This document shows, piece by piece, positions 33,238 through 41,924 of a stretch of 64,000 bases of DNA. The stretch is from Virgibacillus profundi (GTDB lineage: Bacteria > Bacillota > Bacilli > Bacillales > Amphibacillaceae). The stretch's first letter is position 1, and every line of letters begins with the position of its first letter. The notes below the pieces were generated by a model. That model saw only the letters and a list, made by a program, of their open reading frames with translations. It did not search any database and had not been told where the DNA came from. The DNA lies in contig NZ_NPOA01000010.1 in NCBI RefSeq assembly GCF_002287375.1, forward strand, positions 1 to 64,000. Reading direction: 5' to 3'. A program made the translations under genes and the position numbers.

Positions 33238-36175
33238 CTTGTTTCACCTGATTTCCTGGGAAAATATAGTCTTTACGATCCCACTTGTTTTCCACCAATA
33301 CACCAATTTGCGGCTGTCGGTTTCCTCTGCGGTGGTTATGGCCAAGTAAAGGACTTTTACCTTTTTTCTTGATTACTTCCATTTTAACAGCAATTTCTTT
33401 ATAAGCGGGGGTGTTTGTATCCTTATCAACTCTATTGTCCGTTAGATAATTCACCGCTGATTTTCCATTTGAATTCAGTGGCAAATAAAGTTCTTTTCCA
33501 CTTACACGATCTGTAACATGAACAATCCCTGTAGCCTCCCCTGCTTCTGAAATCAGTTTGATCTCAGCACCTTCTTTTATTCCTCTTTCTTCGGCAAGCT
33601 CTGGTGAAATTTCAATAAAGGATGTAGGCATCTCCCTTAAAAGTCCAGGTGATTTAAAGGTCATATTTCCTTCATGAAAATGCTCCAATACCCTGCCATT
33701 ATTTACGTGCAAATCATATTCATCATTTGTGTCATACATCAACTGATAGTGCAGTGGATACAATTTTGCCTTATTATCTTCAAAAGGAAATCCATCGGAA
33801 AATAATAATGGTGTATCTGTGCCGTCAGCAGCAACAGGCCATTGTAAACTATTATAGCCTTCAAGCAGATCATAGCTAACTCCTGCAAATAACGGGGCAA
33901 GAGAAGCTGATTCATCCATAATTTCCGATGGGTGGAAGTAGCTCCAATCATGTCCTAATGCATTTGCCAATTCCTGTAAAATAACCCAATCGGGCTTCGA
34001 TTCACCTACTGGTTCCAATGCTTTATACAATCGTTGAATTCGTCTTTCCGTATTTGTAAAGGTACCGTCTTTTTCTAAACTTGGCACTGCTGGTAAAATC
34101 ACATCAGCATATTGCGCGGTGTGTGTTAGAAATAAATCCTGAACAACAAAGAAATCCAATTTTTCAAATGCTGCTGTTACATAGTTTATATTCGCATCAA
34201 CAATTCCGGTATCTTCCCCAATTACAAATAACGAATTTAATTCTCCCTCATGGATAGCCTTTATCATCTCATGATTATCCTTGCCTGGTGCTTCAGGCAA
34301 TTCCGCATTCCAAGCTTTTTCATAACGTTTCCTTACCGCTTCATCTGCTACCTCTTCATAGCCTGGAAAGAAGTTCGGCATACTTCCAAAATCGCTGCAG
34401 CCTTGTACATTATTATGACCACGTAATGGATATGCACCAGTTCCGTTTCGCATATAATTTCCGGTAATTAATAATAAATTGGAGATTGCGGTACTCGTAT
34501 CACTTCCTAGCTGATGCTGGGTTACTCCCATAGCCCAGCAGATTGCTAATCTTTCGACATTAACAATCTCTGTAGCTATTTCTATTAATTCTTCACGGGA
34601 AATCCCCGTCAGTTCTTCTGCATATTCCAAGGTGAATTTGTTTAGGCTTTCCTTATATTCATCAAAACCATTAACCCATTTATCAATAAACGTATGATTT
34701 TCAAGACCCTGATCAATAATATATTTTGTTATTGCAGAAAGCCAGACTAAATCCGTCCCACTTTTTGGCTGAACAAATCGATCAGCACGTTGTCCCATTT
34801 CATGCTTTCTGAGATCAAAAACAAATAATTTTTGACCAAATAATTTTTGGGAGCGTTTAATTCTGGATGCCAGGACCGGATGTGACTCAGCTGTATTTGA
34901 ACCAATTGTGATAACCATTTCTGCTTCGGCAATATCATCAATGGAACCTGAATCTCCCCCATGCCCAACTGTCCGGAAAAGTCCTTTTGTTGCTGGTGCC
35001 TGGCAATATCTTGAACAGTTATCCACATTATTCGTACCAATAATCTGCCGTGATAATTTTTGCATTAAGTAGGATTCCTCGTTTGTTGCTTTGGATGAGG
35101 AAATAAACCCAAGTGCATCAGCACCTTTTTCTGCTTTTATTTCATTAAAACGTTTGGCGACATATGTTAGTGCTTCCTCCCATTCTACTTCAACAAAATG
35201 GTCATCTTTTCGGATTAACGGTTGTGTTAATCGCTCTTCTGAATTCACATAATCCCAACCGAATTTCCCTTTTATACAGGAAGAAATTCCATTAGCAGGC
35301 GAATCTTTTTGAGGTTCTACCTTTAAAATTTTGCGATCCTTCGTCCAGACATCAAATGTACATCCTACTCCACAATATGTACAAACGGTTTTTGTCTTTT
35401 CGATTCTTTCTTCTCGCATGGATGCTTCCGTATCTGAAATCGCAAATAAAGGGCCATATCCCGACTCTGTTTTTTTCGTAAGATCAATCATTGAACGCAA
35501 TAAACCTGGTGACTGATCCGTCATAAATCCTGCCTCGCCCAGCATCGGTTTCTCCATTAATGCATTACAGGGACAAACGGTTACACATTGCCCACAACTA
35601 ACACAAGATGATTGGTCAATTGGAACATCATTATCCCATATAACCCGAGGCTGTTCGCGCTCCCAATCGATTAACAAGGTTTCATTAACCTGGACATCCT
35701 GACACACCTCAACACATCTTCCACAAAGAATACATTGATCAGGATCATAACGGTAAAATGACCCCGAATGATCTTCTTCATATGATTTGGATTGAAAGGG
35801 CCTAGATTGATGCTCCAATCCAAATTCAGCTACAGTATTGTGGATTTCACAAGTTCCATTATTATAATCACAAACGGTGCAATATAATTCATGATTTTCC
35901 AAAATACGATCAAGTGCTTCTTTTTGTGCTTTCTTAGTTGTCTCAATAACCGTGTTTACTTCAATTGCAGTGGTAACCTTCGTCCCACATGCTCTTATAA
36001 TCTCCCCATCTACTTCCACCATACAAGTATCACATGTTTGTACAGGTCCAAGTGATTCGTTGTAACAAATTTGTGGAAAAAACTCATCTGTTGTGTTAAT
36101 TAAATCCAGCAGATTCTGGCCGGGCTCAGCTAAATATTCTGAACCATTAATTGTCACAACAATATGCTCTTGCAT
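33230..36175 (-). CDS. Formate-dehydrogenase-like molybdoenzyme alpha subunit (YjgC/YrhE type)
   Basis: 981 residues. In order: an N-terminal 2Fe-2S ferredoxin domain ([13 protein letters not shown]), a His/Cys cluster ([18 protein letters not shown]), two 4Fe-4S motifs ([13 protein letters not shown] and [15 protein letters not shown]), then the molybdopterin domain beginning [12 protein letters not shown]. The probable active-site ligand is cysteine, in [10 protein letters not shown]; no selenocysteine is used. The C-terminal Mo-bis-MGD binding domain is complete. It should oxidise formate with the cofactor made by MoaA/MoeA. The electron acceptor is not evident. AAAGGGAGG precedes the ATG. 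Confidence 0.93.
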   Translation of the reverse strand: MQEHIVVTINGSEYLAEPGQNLLDLINTTDEFFPQICYNESLGPVQTCDTCMVEVDGEIIRACGTKVTTAIEVNTVIETTKKAQKEALDRILENHELYCTVCDYNNGTCEIHNTVAEFGLEHQSRPFQSKSYEEDHSGSFYRYDPDQCILCGRCVEVCQDVQVNETLLIDWEREQPRVIWDNDVPIDQSSCVSCGQCVTVCPCNALMEKPMLGEAGFMTDQSPGLLRSMIDLTKKTESGYGPLFAISDTEASMREERIEKTKTVCTYCGVGCTFDVWTKDRKILKVEPQKDSPANGISSCIKGKFGWDYVNSEERLTQPLIRKDDHFVEVEWEEALTYVAKRFNEIKAEKGADALGFISSSKATNEESYLMQKLSRQIIGTNNVDNCSRYCQAPATKGLFRTVGHGGDSGSIDDIAEAEMVITIGSNTAESHPVLASRIKRSQKLFGQKLFVFDLRKHEMGQRADRFVQPKSGTDLVWLSAITKYIIDQGLENHTFIDKWVNGFDEYKESLNKFTLEYAEELTGISREELIEIATEIVNVERLAICWAMGVTQHQLGSDTSTAISNLLLITGNYMRNGTGAYPLRGHNNVQGCSDFGSMPNFFPGYEEVADEAVRKRYEKAWNAELPEAPGKDNHEMIKAIHEGELNSLFVIGEDTGIVDANINYVTAAFEKLDFFVVQDLFLTHTAQYADVILPAVPSLEKDGTFTNTERRIQRLYKALEPVGESKPDWVILQELANALGHDWSYFHPSEIMDESASLAPLFAGVSYDLLEGYNSLQWPVAADGTDTPLLFSDGFPFEDNKAKLYPLHYQLMYDTNDEYDLHVNNGRVLEHFHEGNMTFKSPGLLREMPTSFIEISPELAEERGIKEGAEIKLISEAGEATGIVHVTDRVSGKELYLPLNSNGKSAVNYLTDNRVDKDTNTPAYKEIAVKMEVIKKKGKSPLLGHNHRRGNRQPQIGVLVENKWDRKDYIFPGNQVKQDG

Positions 36176-36278
36176 ATTTACTCCTCCCTTTTATTTAATA
36201 TACTTTATTATATATATGTCCAATCCCCGTAAATAACTATTTCAAAACTTGAATTATTATAATTATTTGAATTCAAAA

Positions 36279-36772
36279 GGCTGGTTTCGCATAATTTGGG
36301 ACTGCGCACTGCACCTCCCACCGAAGTGATTGGTTATCTTCCCCGTAGTCGATAGAAACAATGACGTATGCGCTGGTTTGTTATCCGCTACGGACCGTTG
36401 CTTTCCGCGGGCACGGCCTCAGCCTCCTCGCGGAAGATCACCGCTGTGGGGTCTTCGGACTCGTGCTGTTCCCGCAGGAGTCAACGGTCCTCCGCTCCAA
36501 ACAACCGCCAAAATATGTCAGCATTTATTTAATTAATCAAGAAATTAAAAAAGTTTATAAGCACAATCCCAGAGGAGGAAACACATGAAGACTCCTGCGG
36601 GAGAAAAGGCATAGGTGAGACCCCACAGTGCGTAGCGCGAGGAGGCTCACCAGCCGCCCGCGGAAAGCGTAATGTGTTTCCGGAGCGGTCGATGAGATCT
36701 ACTATCACTCATTACGTCGTCCTTTATATCATCTGCGAAGGTTGTAAAGCTATAAAGGTTACGAAAAGAGCC
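36279..36772. repeat. GC-rich inverted-repeat element, copy 2 (about 494 bp)
   Basis: Same design as copy 1. The left unit is closed by GGACCGTTG/CAACGGTCC (36392-36400, 36482-36490) and the right by GGAAACACAT/ATGTGTTTCC (36577-36586, 36672-36681). The unit-to-unit 13-bp repeat is GCTTTCCGCGGGC (36400-36412) with GCCCGCGGAAAGC (36656-36668), different from copy 1 but again perfectly complementary. Outer ends GGCTGGTTTCGCATAA and TTACGAAAAGAGCC resemble those of copy 3. There is no gene inside; short open frames over it run through the stems and are not coding. Confidence 0.85.
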
Positions 36773-36781
36773 ATCAAAAAA

Positions 36782-36806
36782 GACATTCCGATTTTTGCGG
36801 AATGCC
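36782..36806 (-). terminator. Terminator of the glutamate dehydrogenase gene
   Basis: CATTCCG/CGGAATG stem with a 7-base loop; read on the minus strand it is followed by TCTTTTTT. Confidence 0.8.
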
Positions 36807-36823
36807 TTTCTAAATAAAAAGTA

Positions 36824-38203
36824 TTAATAAAGTTTACCTTGACGATATAATATTGTTGATATTTTCATGACGGAATGTATATAACAGTTTTGTCTTAAAG
36901 GAAATGGGTCTCCAAAGTATTGTGGTAATACAACATCAAATGTTTCCTGCATTTTATCAAAAAGCCTTCTAAAAATTTCTTCCTCAGAATAAAATTGTGT
37001 TTCTCTTCCCTGCAGCCATTCAAAGTAGGAAACAATTACACCACCGGCATTTGCTAAAATGTCTGGAATGATTACTTTTCCTTTGCCACTTAAATAACTA
37101 TCAGCCTCGCTCGTAATCGGTGCATTTGCCCCTTCTACAATAATTGGAGCTTTAATTTCTTCCTTATTATCTTTATGAATCTGATTCTCTAATGCAACTA
37201 AAAATAAAACATCAACATCCAAACTCAGTACTTCCGACCGATCCTTGACGACAGCTTTTATACCTGCTTCTTTCAACTCGACGTCATCAACAGGTAAATC
37301 CCCTTTGTTATTTTCAGTAAACTTTACTAATTCCGGTATATCAAGCCCATCCGAATTATAAAGTGTTACATTACGATCACTCACAGCTACTACTTTGTTA
37401 TTCAGATCATTACAACGATAAGCCTCCAGCGCAGCTGCAGATCCTACATTTCCGAAGCCTTGAAAAGCCAATGTTAATGATTTATCATAATGAGCTAAAG
37501 CAGTTTTCGCAAATATATTCTCACGTTCTGACAGCCATTCATGCTGTTGCTTAATAAAATCATGCATTAAATAACGGAACGTAAAGTAAACACCTTTTCC
37601 TGTAGCTTCTTTCCTACCTAAAGATCCGCCGTTTTCTACACTTTTCCCTGTAAAGCTTCCCCGATAATTTTCCCCTGGATGAATACTTTTAAATTCTCCC
37701 ATCATCCAATCCATTTCCCTGGCACTTGTTCCAACATCAGGTGCTGGGATATCCTTATCAGGACCAATGATTTGACTAAAATACTGAACATATTTCCTGC
37801 AAATTAAATTAAGATCCTTCACTTCATAATCTCTTGGATTGATGACGACTCCACCCTTTCCACCGCCAAAAGGGACATCATGCAACGCATTTTTAAGTGT
37901 CATTAGTGCTGCCAGGTTAATTACTTCTTCTTCATTAACTGATTCATGAAAACGAATTCCACCCTTATAAGCACCCAAAATATTGTTATGCTGCACACGA
38001 AAAGCTGGAATCCGTACAACATTTCCATTTTCCAACGCTATCCGCAAAAATGATTTATTCACATGATTGGGTGTGGAAAGGATCGAAACCAGTGATGTAA
38101 ATGCCTTTTCCCTTGATGAACCTTGTAATTCAGGTAAGAATGTTTCATCATCCAATAGAGCATTCAACGATTCTTCAACAATTACCCCTGTTTGATTTGC
38201 CAT
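36824..38203 (-). CDS. Glu/Leu/Phe/Val dehydrogenase, probable glutamate dehydrogenase
   Basis: 459 residues from ATG 38203; the earlier ATG 38218 encodes the GGAGGAG ribosome site. Motifs: AYKGGIRFH, PFGGGKGGVVINP with the catalytic lysine region, PAPDVGTSAREMDWM, and the dinucleotide fold FQGFGNVGSAAA. It is about 35 residues longer than Bacillus RocG, with an extra helical stretch before the nucleotide fold (around QQHEWLSERENIFAKTA). Interconverts glutamate and 2-oxoglutarate with NAD(P)H. A cre-like site lies upstream, as expected for a catabolic enzyme. Confidence 0.87.
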   Translation of the reverse strand: MANQTGVIVEESLNALLDDETFLPELQGSSREKAFTSLVSILSTPNHVNKSFLRIALENGNVVRIPAFRVQHNNILGAYKGGIRFHESVNEEEVINLAALMTLKNALHDVPFGGGKGGVVINPRDYEVKDLNLICRKYVQYFSQIIGPDKDIPAPDVGTSAREMDWMMGEFKSIHPGENYRGSFTGKSVENGGSLGRKEATGKGVYFTFRYLMHDFIKQQHEWLSERENIFAKTALAHYDKSLTLAFQGFGNVGSAAALEAYRCNDLNNKVVAVSDRNVTLYNSDGLDIPELVKFTENNKGDLPVDDVELKEAGIKAVVKDRSEVLSLDVDVLFLVALENQIHKDNKEEIKAPIIVEGANAPITSEADSYLSGKGKVIIPDILANAGGVIVSYFEWLQGRETQFYSEEEIFRRLFDKMQETFDVVLPQYFGDPFPLRQNCYIHSVMKISTILYRQGKLY

Positions 38204-38275
38204 GTAGTACTCCTCCATCTGCGACTAAAAATTTATTTAATATAAAGTGTAACAAAAGAAAAGTACAGTGACCAA

Positions 38276-38289
38276 TGAAAACGTTTTAA
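38276..38289 (-). promoter_or_regulatory. cre-like site upstream of glutamate dehydrogenase
   Basis: TGAAAACGTTTTAA matches the CcpA consensus except the 13th base (A for C). It lies 73 bases upstream of the gene start. Confidence 0.5.
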
Positions 38290-38359
38290 TTAACTCTAAA
38301 AGGATGATAAAGACCCTATTATTGGGTTCTGTTAAGCTATAGGGGTTTTGAACAACCCC

Positions 38360-39781
38360 TTAAAGCAGGAATACAGCTGCTAGTGTAGCTAAGACAAGCC
38401 CGAGAATAACAGGTATGAAGTTTTTTCGTACTAAATCCATCACGGATACTCCACAAAATCCGGCAATTGCGATAAGTGAGGACCATGCTACAATTGTCCC
38501 ACCACCAGTCCAGATTGAACCCATCTGTCCTATTGCAGCGAGTGTTCCTGCATCAATAGAGCTGTTTTCAAGGGATGCTGCAAGTGCCCCGGTCAGTGGC
38601 AGCCCGGAAAAACCGGAACCATCGAGTCCTGTTATTATTCCTATAATTAACACACTTAATGCAGCTAATAATGCGCTTTGTGGTAAAAATTCCTGTGTGG
38701 ATTGTACAAGATCGAATAATAAGGCTGGTGCATTTTCTTCTACTCCTAAAATACTTCCGGAAAAATCCGAACTGCCGAAGAAGAAGAACCCCGCAATCGG
38801 GATAACAGGACCCATTGCTTTAAATGCAAAGACAAATCCATCTGTAATATGATTACTAATATAATCAAGCGCATGCTGTTTTCCGAATGCAACGGTGGAC
38901 AATAATAGAAGGATTACAGCTACTCCACCAACAAATGCTGCCCCATCACCACCTTCAAGTCCACTCATTCTACCTGATAAAAGTTTTTCGTAAGCCATGT
39001 AAATCACAACTGCCAATAAAGCTAAAGGAACTAAGACAGCAAATAATTTACTCCATTTGGATAAATTATTGGTATGCGCTTTATTCGTTGTTTCCGTAGT
39101 TGATTGCATATTCTGTAATTCTATTTCAATAAATTTATCATCTTTGGAACGAATAGATTTTCGGTACATTAAATATGCTAAAAGAATCGCAACTCCTCCA
39201 ACAATTAATGATAAAACGAGTGCCTTATCAGCAACTAACGCTGTATCAATCCCGGCTGAAGCAGCAGATAAGCTTGGGGCTACCTGCACAATATAATCGG
39301 AGGACAATGCCATCCCCTGACCTGCGAGAGCGATCGCAACCGCGGCAGTCATGACTGGTAAACCTGATCTTACTGCAGCGGGAACAAGTAATGCACAGAT
39401 TAGTGGAACAGCAGGTGTCGGCCAAAAGAATAACGAAATAACATACGTTACACCAACAAGGACAAAGAACGAAACATGACCATTGATCATCATTTTTTGA
39501 ATTGGCTGTATCATTCTCCGATCTGCACCTAAATCTCGTAATGAATGCAGAAGTGCCAGCATAAAGGTAATGATTAAAAATATATTAAAAAGCTCTTTTG
39601 CAGCCACCAGGTTTGCGTTAAATATTGCTGTAAAACCATCAATCAGACTTCCATTATAAACCCAGGCAATGACAAATGTGCCTAGTAGCGAAGGTAATAC
39701 TACCCCTTTGCGAAAAATCATTGTGAATATAATGATGAGTGTAAATAAACCATATAACCAGTGGGATATCGTCAGCTCCAT
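38360..39781 (-). CDS. Multi-pass permease, ion-transporter (IT) superfamily type
   Basis: 473 residues from ATG 39781; an upstream TTG is too near GGAGAGG. Around 11-12 helices in two similar halves, with loops SLFFWPTPAVPLICALLVPA in the first half and GLDGSGFSGLPLTGALA in the second, a pattern of dicarboxylate or sodium/proton transporters of the IT superfamily. The substrate is not determined. An acidic cytoplasmic loop (about 215-245) separates the halves. It lies upstream of gdh on the same strand with a 156-base gap, so common transcription is uncertain. Confidence 0.65.
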   Translation of the reverse strand: MELTISHWLYGLFTLIIIFTMIFRKGVVLPSLLGTFVIAWVYNGSLIDGFTAIFNANLVAAKELFNIFLIITFMLALLHSLRDLGADRRMIQPIQKMMINGHVSFFVLVGVTYVISLFFWPTPAVPLICALLVPAAVRSGLPVMTAAVAIALAGQGMALSSDYIVQVAPSLSAASAGIDTALVADKALVLSLIVGGVAILLAYLMYRKSIRSKDDKFIEIELQNMQSTTETTNKAHTNNLSKWSKLFAVLVPLALLAVVIYMAYEKLLSGRMSGLEGGDGAAFVGGVAVILLLLSTVAFGKQHALDYISNHITDGFVFAFKAMGPVIPIAGFFFFGSSDFSGSILGVEENAPALLFDLVQSTQEFLPQSALLAALSVLIIGIITGLDGSGFSGLPLTGALAASLENSSIDAGTLAAIGQMGSIWTGGGTIVAWSSLIAIAGFCGVSVMDLVRKNFIPVILGLVLATLAAVFLL

Positions 39782-39860
39782 TTCAACCAATCCTCTCCTG
39801 TTGAATAGTGCTATAGCCTATGCAAAAGAGAAAAGAAACGCTACCGGGAAATGATATTAT

Positions 39861-39885
39861 GTTTAACTGCTATCAAAATGGGAAT
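39861..39885 (+). promoter_or_regulatory. Sigma-B promoter of the yflT-like gene
   Basis: GTTTAA (39861-39866), 13 bases, then GGGAAT (39880-39885): a textbook general-stress sigma-B promoter (GTTTAA-N12-15-GGGWAT) 33 bases before the start codon. Confidence 0.85.
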
Positions 39886-39918
39886 ACATTTATTGAAGCA
39901 ACAAAAGGAGGATAACAA

Positions 39919-40269
39919 ATGAAACCATTTATTCAAGAATATATAAATGATGAAAAACTAAAAACAGATGTGAGTATACTGAAAGATAAAGGTGTAAACA
40001 AAGATGATGTCTATATTCTGTCACACGATGATGATAGAACAAACCGATTAGCAGGAAGTGCTGAAACAAATACAATCGGTATTAAAGAAATGGATTTTGG
40101 TAATGCGGTAGGAAACCTTTTCAATAAAAAAGGGGACGAACTGCGAACAAAACTGGAAGAAATGGGATTCTCAAAAGCAGAAGCAGAAAAATACGAAGAA
40201 GACATGGATGAAGGTAAAGTATTATTGATGGTTGCAAATAATGATAACGTAAATAGCTATTTGCTTTAG
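39919..40269 (+). CDS. yflT: General stress protein (YflT / GSP17M family)
   Basis: 116 residues, MKPFIQEYINDEKLKTDVS then DVYILSHDDDRTNRLA, matching the GSP17M/YflT domain. The C-terminal half has EEMGFSKAEAEKYEEDMDEGKVLLMV, the usual ending. The Bacillus relative is a heat- and salt-induced general stress protein of unknown biochemical role. A perfect sigma-B promoter and AAAGGAGG ribosome site precede it; a terminator follows at once. Confidence 0.9.
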   Translation: MKPFIQEYINDEKLKTDVSILKDKGVNKDDVYILSHDDDRTNRLAGSAETNTIGIKEMDFGNAVGNLFNKKGDELRTKLEEMGFSKAEAEKYEEDMDEGKVLLMVANNDNVNSYLL

Positions 40270-40278
40270 ATAGAACTG

Positions 40279-40315
40279 GACAACCTCAGGCGCAGAGGTT
40301 GTCTTTTTATTTTTA
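40279..40315 (+). terminator. Terminator of the yflT-like gene
   Basis: Perfect GACAACCTC/GAGGTTGTC stem with a 7-base loop followed by TTTTTATTTTT. Confidence 0.9.
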
Positions 40316-40348
40316 AAGTTCCAAAGTGGTTCTGGGGGTTCTCGTTAA

Positions 40349-40829
40349 GGCTGTTTTTCGTATAGACTGAGACAGCACCATGGGTTCGTCCCATCGAAGT
40401 GACTTGTTGTTATCTAACCAGTAGTCGATGTAAAACTGCGGTGTTTAAGCGTAGAGAAGCGTTCTTTATGACAGTTTTATGTGACCGTTTCCACCTGATT
40501 CGACTTCGTTTGGGCATATTGAAGCATTCTATGTGACCGCGTGCACCTGTTTTAATTTTGTTCAGGCTCATAGAAGTGTTCTATGTTACCGCTTGCGCCT
40601 TTTTTAGCTTTGTTTGGGCATAAAGAAGCTTTCTATTGGACAATTTACAGCAGTTTTCTTCAAGCCCTAAAGTCCACACGGTGCATTTCTGGATTTGTAT
40701 CTTGTATCGCACTTTATATCAACTGTGAAGGTTAAAAAGCAACAAATGGTTTCGATGGGGCGAGCAGTGCGCAGTCCCAGTATTTTGTGGAGCGTACGAA
40801 GTGCAGTCCCAAAACTTACGAAAAGAGCC
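40349..40829. repeat. Degenerate repeat element, copy 3 (about 481 bp)
   Basis: Outer ends GGCTGTTTTTCGTA (40349-40362) and TTACGAAAAGAGCC (40816-40829) form an imperfect inverted repeat like copy 2. Inside it keeps GTAGTCGATGTAAAACTGCGG on the left and CACTTTATATCAACTGTGAAGG on the right, similar to the borders of copies 1 and 2. The GC-rich hairpin core is replaced by a tandem repeat (see 40444-40640). No gene inside. Confidence 0.7.
40444..40640. repeat. Tandem repeat of about 52 bp inside copy 3
   Basis: Two full units, 40512-40563 and 40564-40615, align without gaps (GGGCATA or AGGCTCA, GAAG, TTCTATGT-ACCG, then TTTGTT). A partial unit follows at 40616, and a diverged unit with a short insertion precedes them. 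There is no open frame through the block. Confidence 0.7.
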
Positions 40830-40840
40830 CTAGTAAGAGA

Positions 40841-40996
40841 TTATCCTTTCTGAATTGAGTATGCTTTATTTTCCATCTCTTTATCTGCACATTCATTGCA
40901 GAGAAGCTTTCCGTTTTCCTGTACCCCATCAAAAAAGCCACTTTCACAATAAACATTTTTCCCACAGGATGTACATGTACCTATTAATTCACGCAA
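40841..40996 (-). CDS. Small zinc-ribbon protein
   Basis: 51 residues from TTG 40996 (GGGAGATGA upstream). Four cysteines in CTSCGKNVYC and CNEC suggest one zinc site of the rubredoxin/zinc-ribbon kind, and the tail is basic/acidic helical. I do not recognise a named family. It is probably a stand-alone gene; no partner is evident beyond thiT upstream on the same strand. Confidence 0.6.
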   Translation of the reverse strand: MRELIGTCTSCGKNVYCESGFFDGVQENGKLLCNECADKEMENKAYSIQKG

Positions 40997-41021
40997 GTAA
41001 AATCATCTCCCAAAATAGTAA

Positions 41022-41052
41022 AAGGTAATCTCTTTATCTAAGAGATTACCTT
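41022..41052 (-). terminator. Terminator of thiT
   Basis: Perfect AAGGTAATCTCTT/AAGAGATTACCTT stem, then TTTTACTATTTT on the minus strand. Confidence 0.8.
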
Positions 41053-41075
41053 AATGTAAGCGGATTTTCAATTGG

Positions 41076-41648
41076 TTAAACGGAGTTCAGCAAAGCTCTC
41101 GGCTGTTTATAAAATAAGAAATACACTATAACTCCACTGACCAGGAATCCCGGCAGCATGTAAGAACCATTATAAATCAAAGAATATATCCAAACAGGCT
41201 GTCCTTCAGGTGCATATTCACCAAAGAATACAATTCCTCCGGTGAAATGAGCCAGGAACCGCAATGCCGATCCAAGCAATGTCCCTAAAAGAATATAAGA
41301 AAGACCGACAATCGCCTTACCTTCCTTTGTAGCATTCTGTATTGATTTCGCAAAGATTCCCGCAAGTCCCAGTACAGAGAATGCGACGATATAATCCAGA
41401 AATCCTTGTAAAGGTGTGAAAATAGCCGGTCCAAATAACAACTGTAATACACCCCAGAGGAGTCCTGCCAGAATACCGCCTCTCACTCCCCATCGGAACG
41501 CCACGATAAATATTGGTATCATCGCAAACGATACGGAGCCACCTTGAGCCCATACTTTAAATGATAAAAACGGCAGAATATCCAAAAGTAAAGCCATTGC
41601 TGCAAATATCGCAACTTCAATTAAAAACAAAGTTCTTTTCGATCTCAT
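41076..41648 (-). CDS. thiT: Thiamine ECF transporter substrate-binding subunit ThiT
   Basis: 190 residues, six helices. FLIEVAIFAAMALLLDILPF and FKVWAQGGSVSFAMIPIFIV contain the conserved tryptophan and glycine/serine segment of ThiT that contacts thiamine; GSALRFLAHFTGGIVFFGEY follows. It works with the EcfA/A'/T energy module encoded elsewhere. A TPP riboswitch lies in its leader, confirming the vitamin. GGGGAGG precedes the ATG. Confidence 0.94.
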   Translation of the reverse strand: MRSKRTLFLIEVAIFAAMALLLDILPFLSFKVWAQGGSVSFAMIPIFIVAFRWGVRGGILAGLLWGVLQLLFGPAIFTPLQGFLDYIVAFSVLGLAGIFAKSIQNATKEGKAIVGLSYILLGTLLGSALRFLAHFTGGIVFFGEYAPEGQPVWIYSLIYNGSYMLPGFLVSGVIVYFLFYKQPRALLNSV

Positions 41649-41698
41649 ATAAAAAGTTACCTCCCCTTTTTAAAGCTAATTTCTCAATTTTTAAACAC

Positions 41699-41864
41699 AA
41701 AAAAAGCAATGCCAAGGGGAAGATTTCCTGATGGGGAATCCGCTCACATTACTTTTTTCCATCAAAAAAACCACGATCCCTACGCTAGTACTAACTAACA
41801 GGTTCAAAGGGTAAGAACACGTAAAATGTTCACTCTCAGCCAAATGGCTCCCCCTGTAGGCTCT
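41699..41864 (-). promoter_or_regulatory. TPP riboswitch and expression-platform terminator of thiT
   Basis: On the minus strand the aptamer (about 41864-41774) contains CAGGGGGAGCC, GGCTGAGAGTG, ACCCTTTGAACCTG and GCGTAGGGA, the conserved TPP (THI box) elements in order. Downstream (about 41757-41699) AAAGTAATG pairs with CATTGCTTT around an inner hairpin, followed by a T-run, forming a transcription terminator. High thiamine pyrophosphate should stop thiT transcription. Confidence 0.93.
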
Positions 41865-41924
41865 TATTATTATGCTTTCTTGGTTACCCGTATTGTAACG
41901 TAACTTTCAAAAAATAACAACTTT

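Noticed and set aside
28532-36175. An arsenic-resistance operon
   Set aside because: The ArsA-like ATPase alone suggested it, but no arsB, arsC, arsD or arsR is present; the context is cstA/cory-CC-star.
36330-36588. Two short frames over repeat copy 2
   Set aside because: Same reason: both frames are read through the palindromic arms, and similar peptides arise from both copies only because the DNA is repeated.
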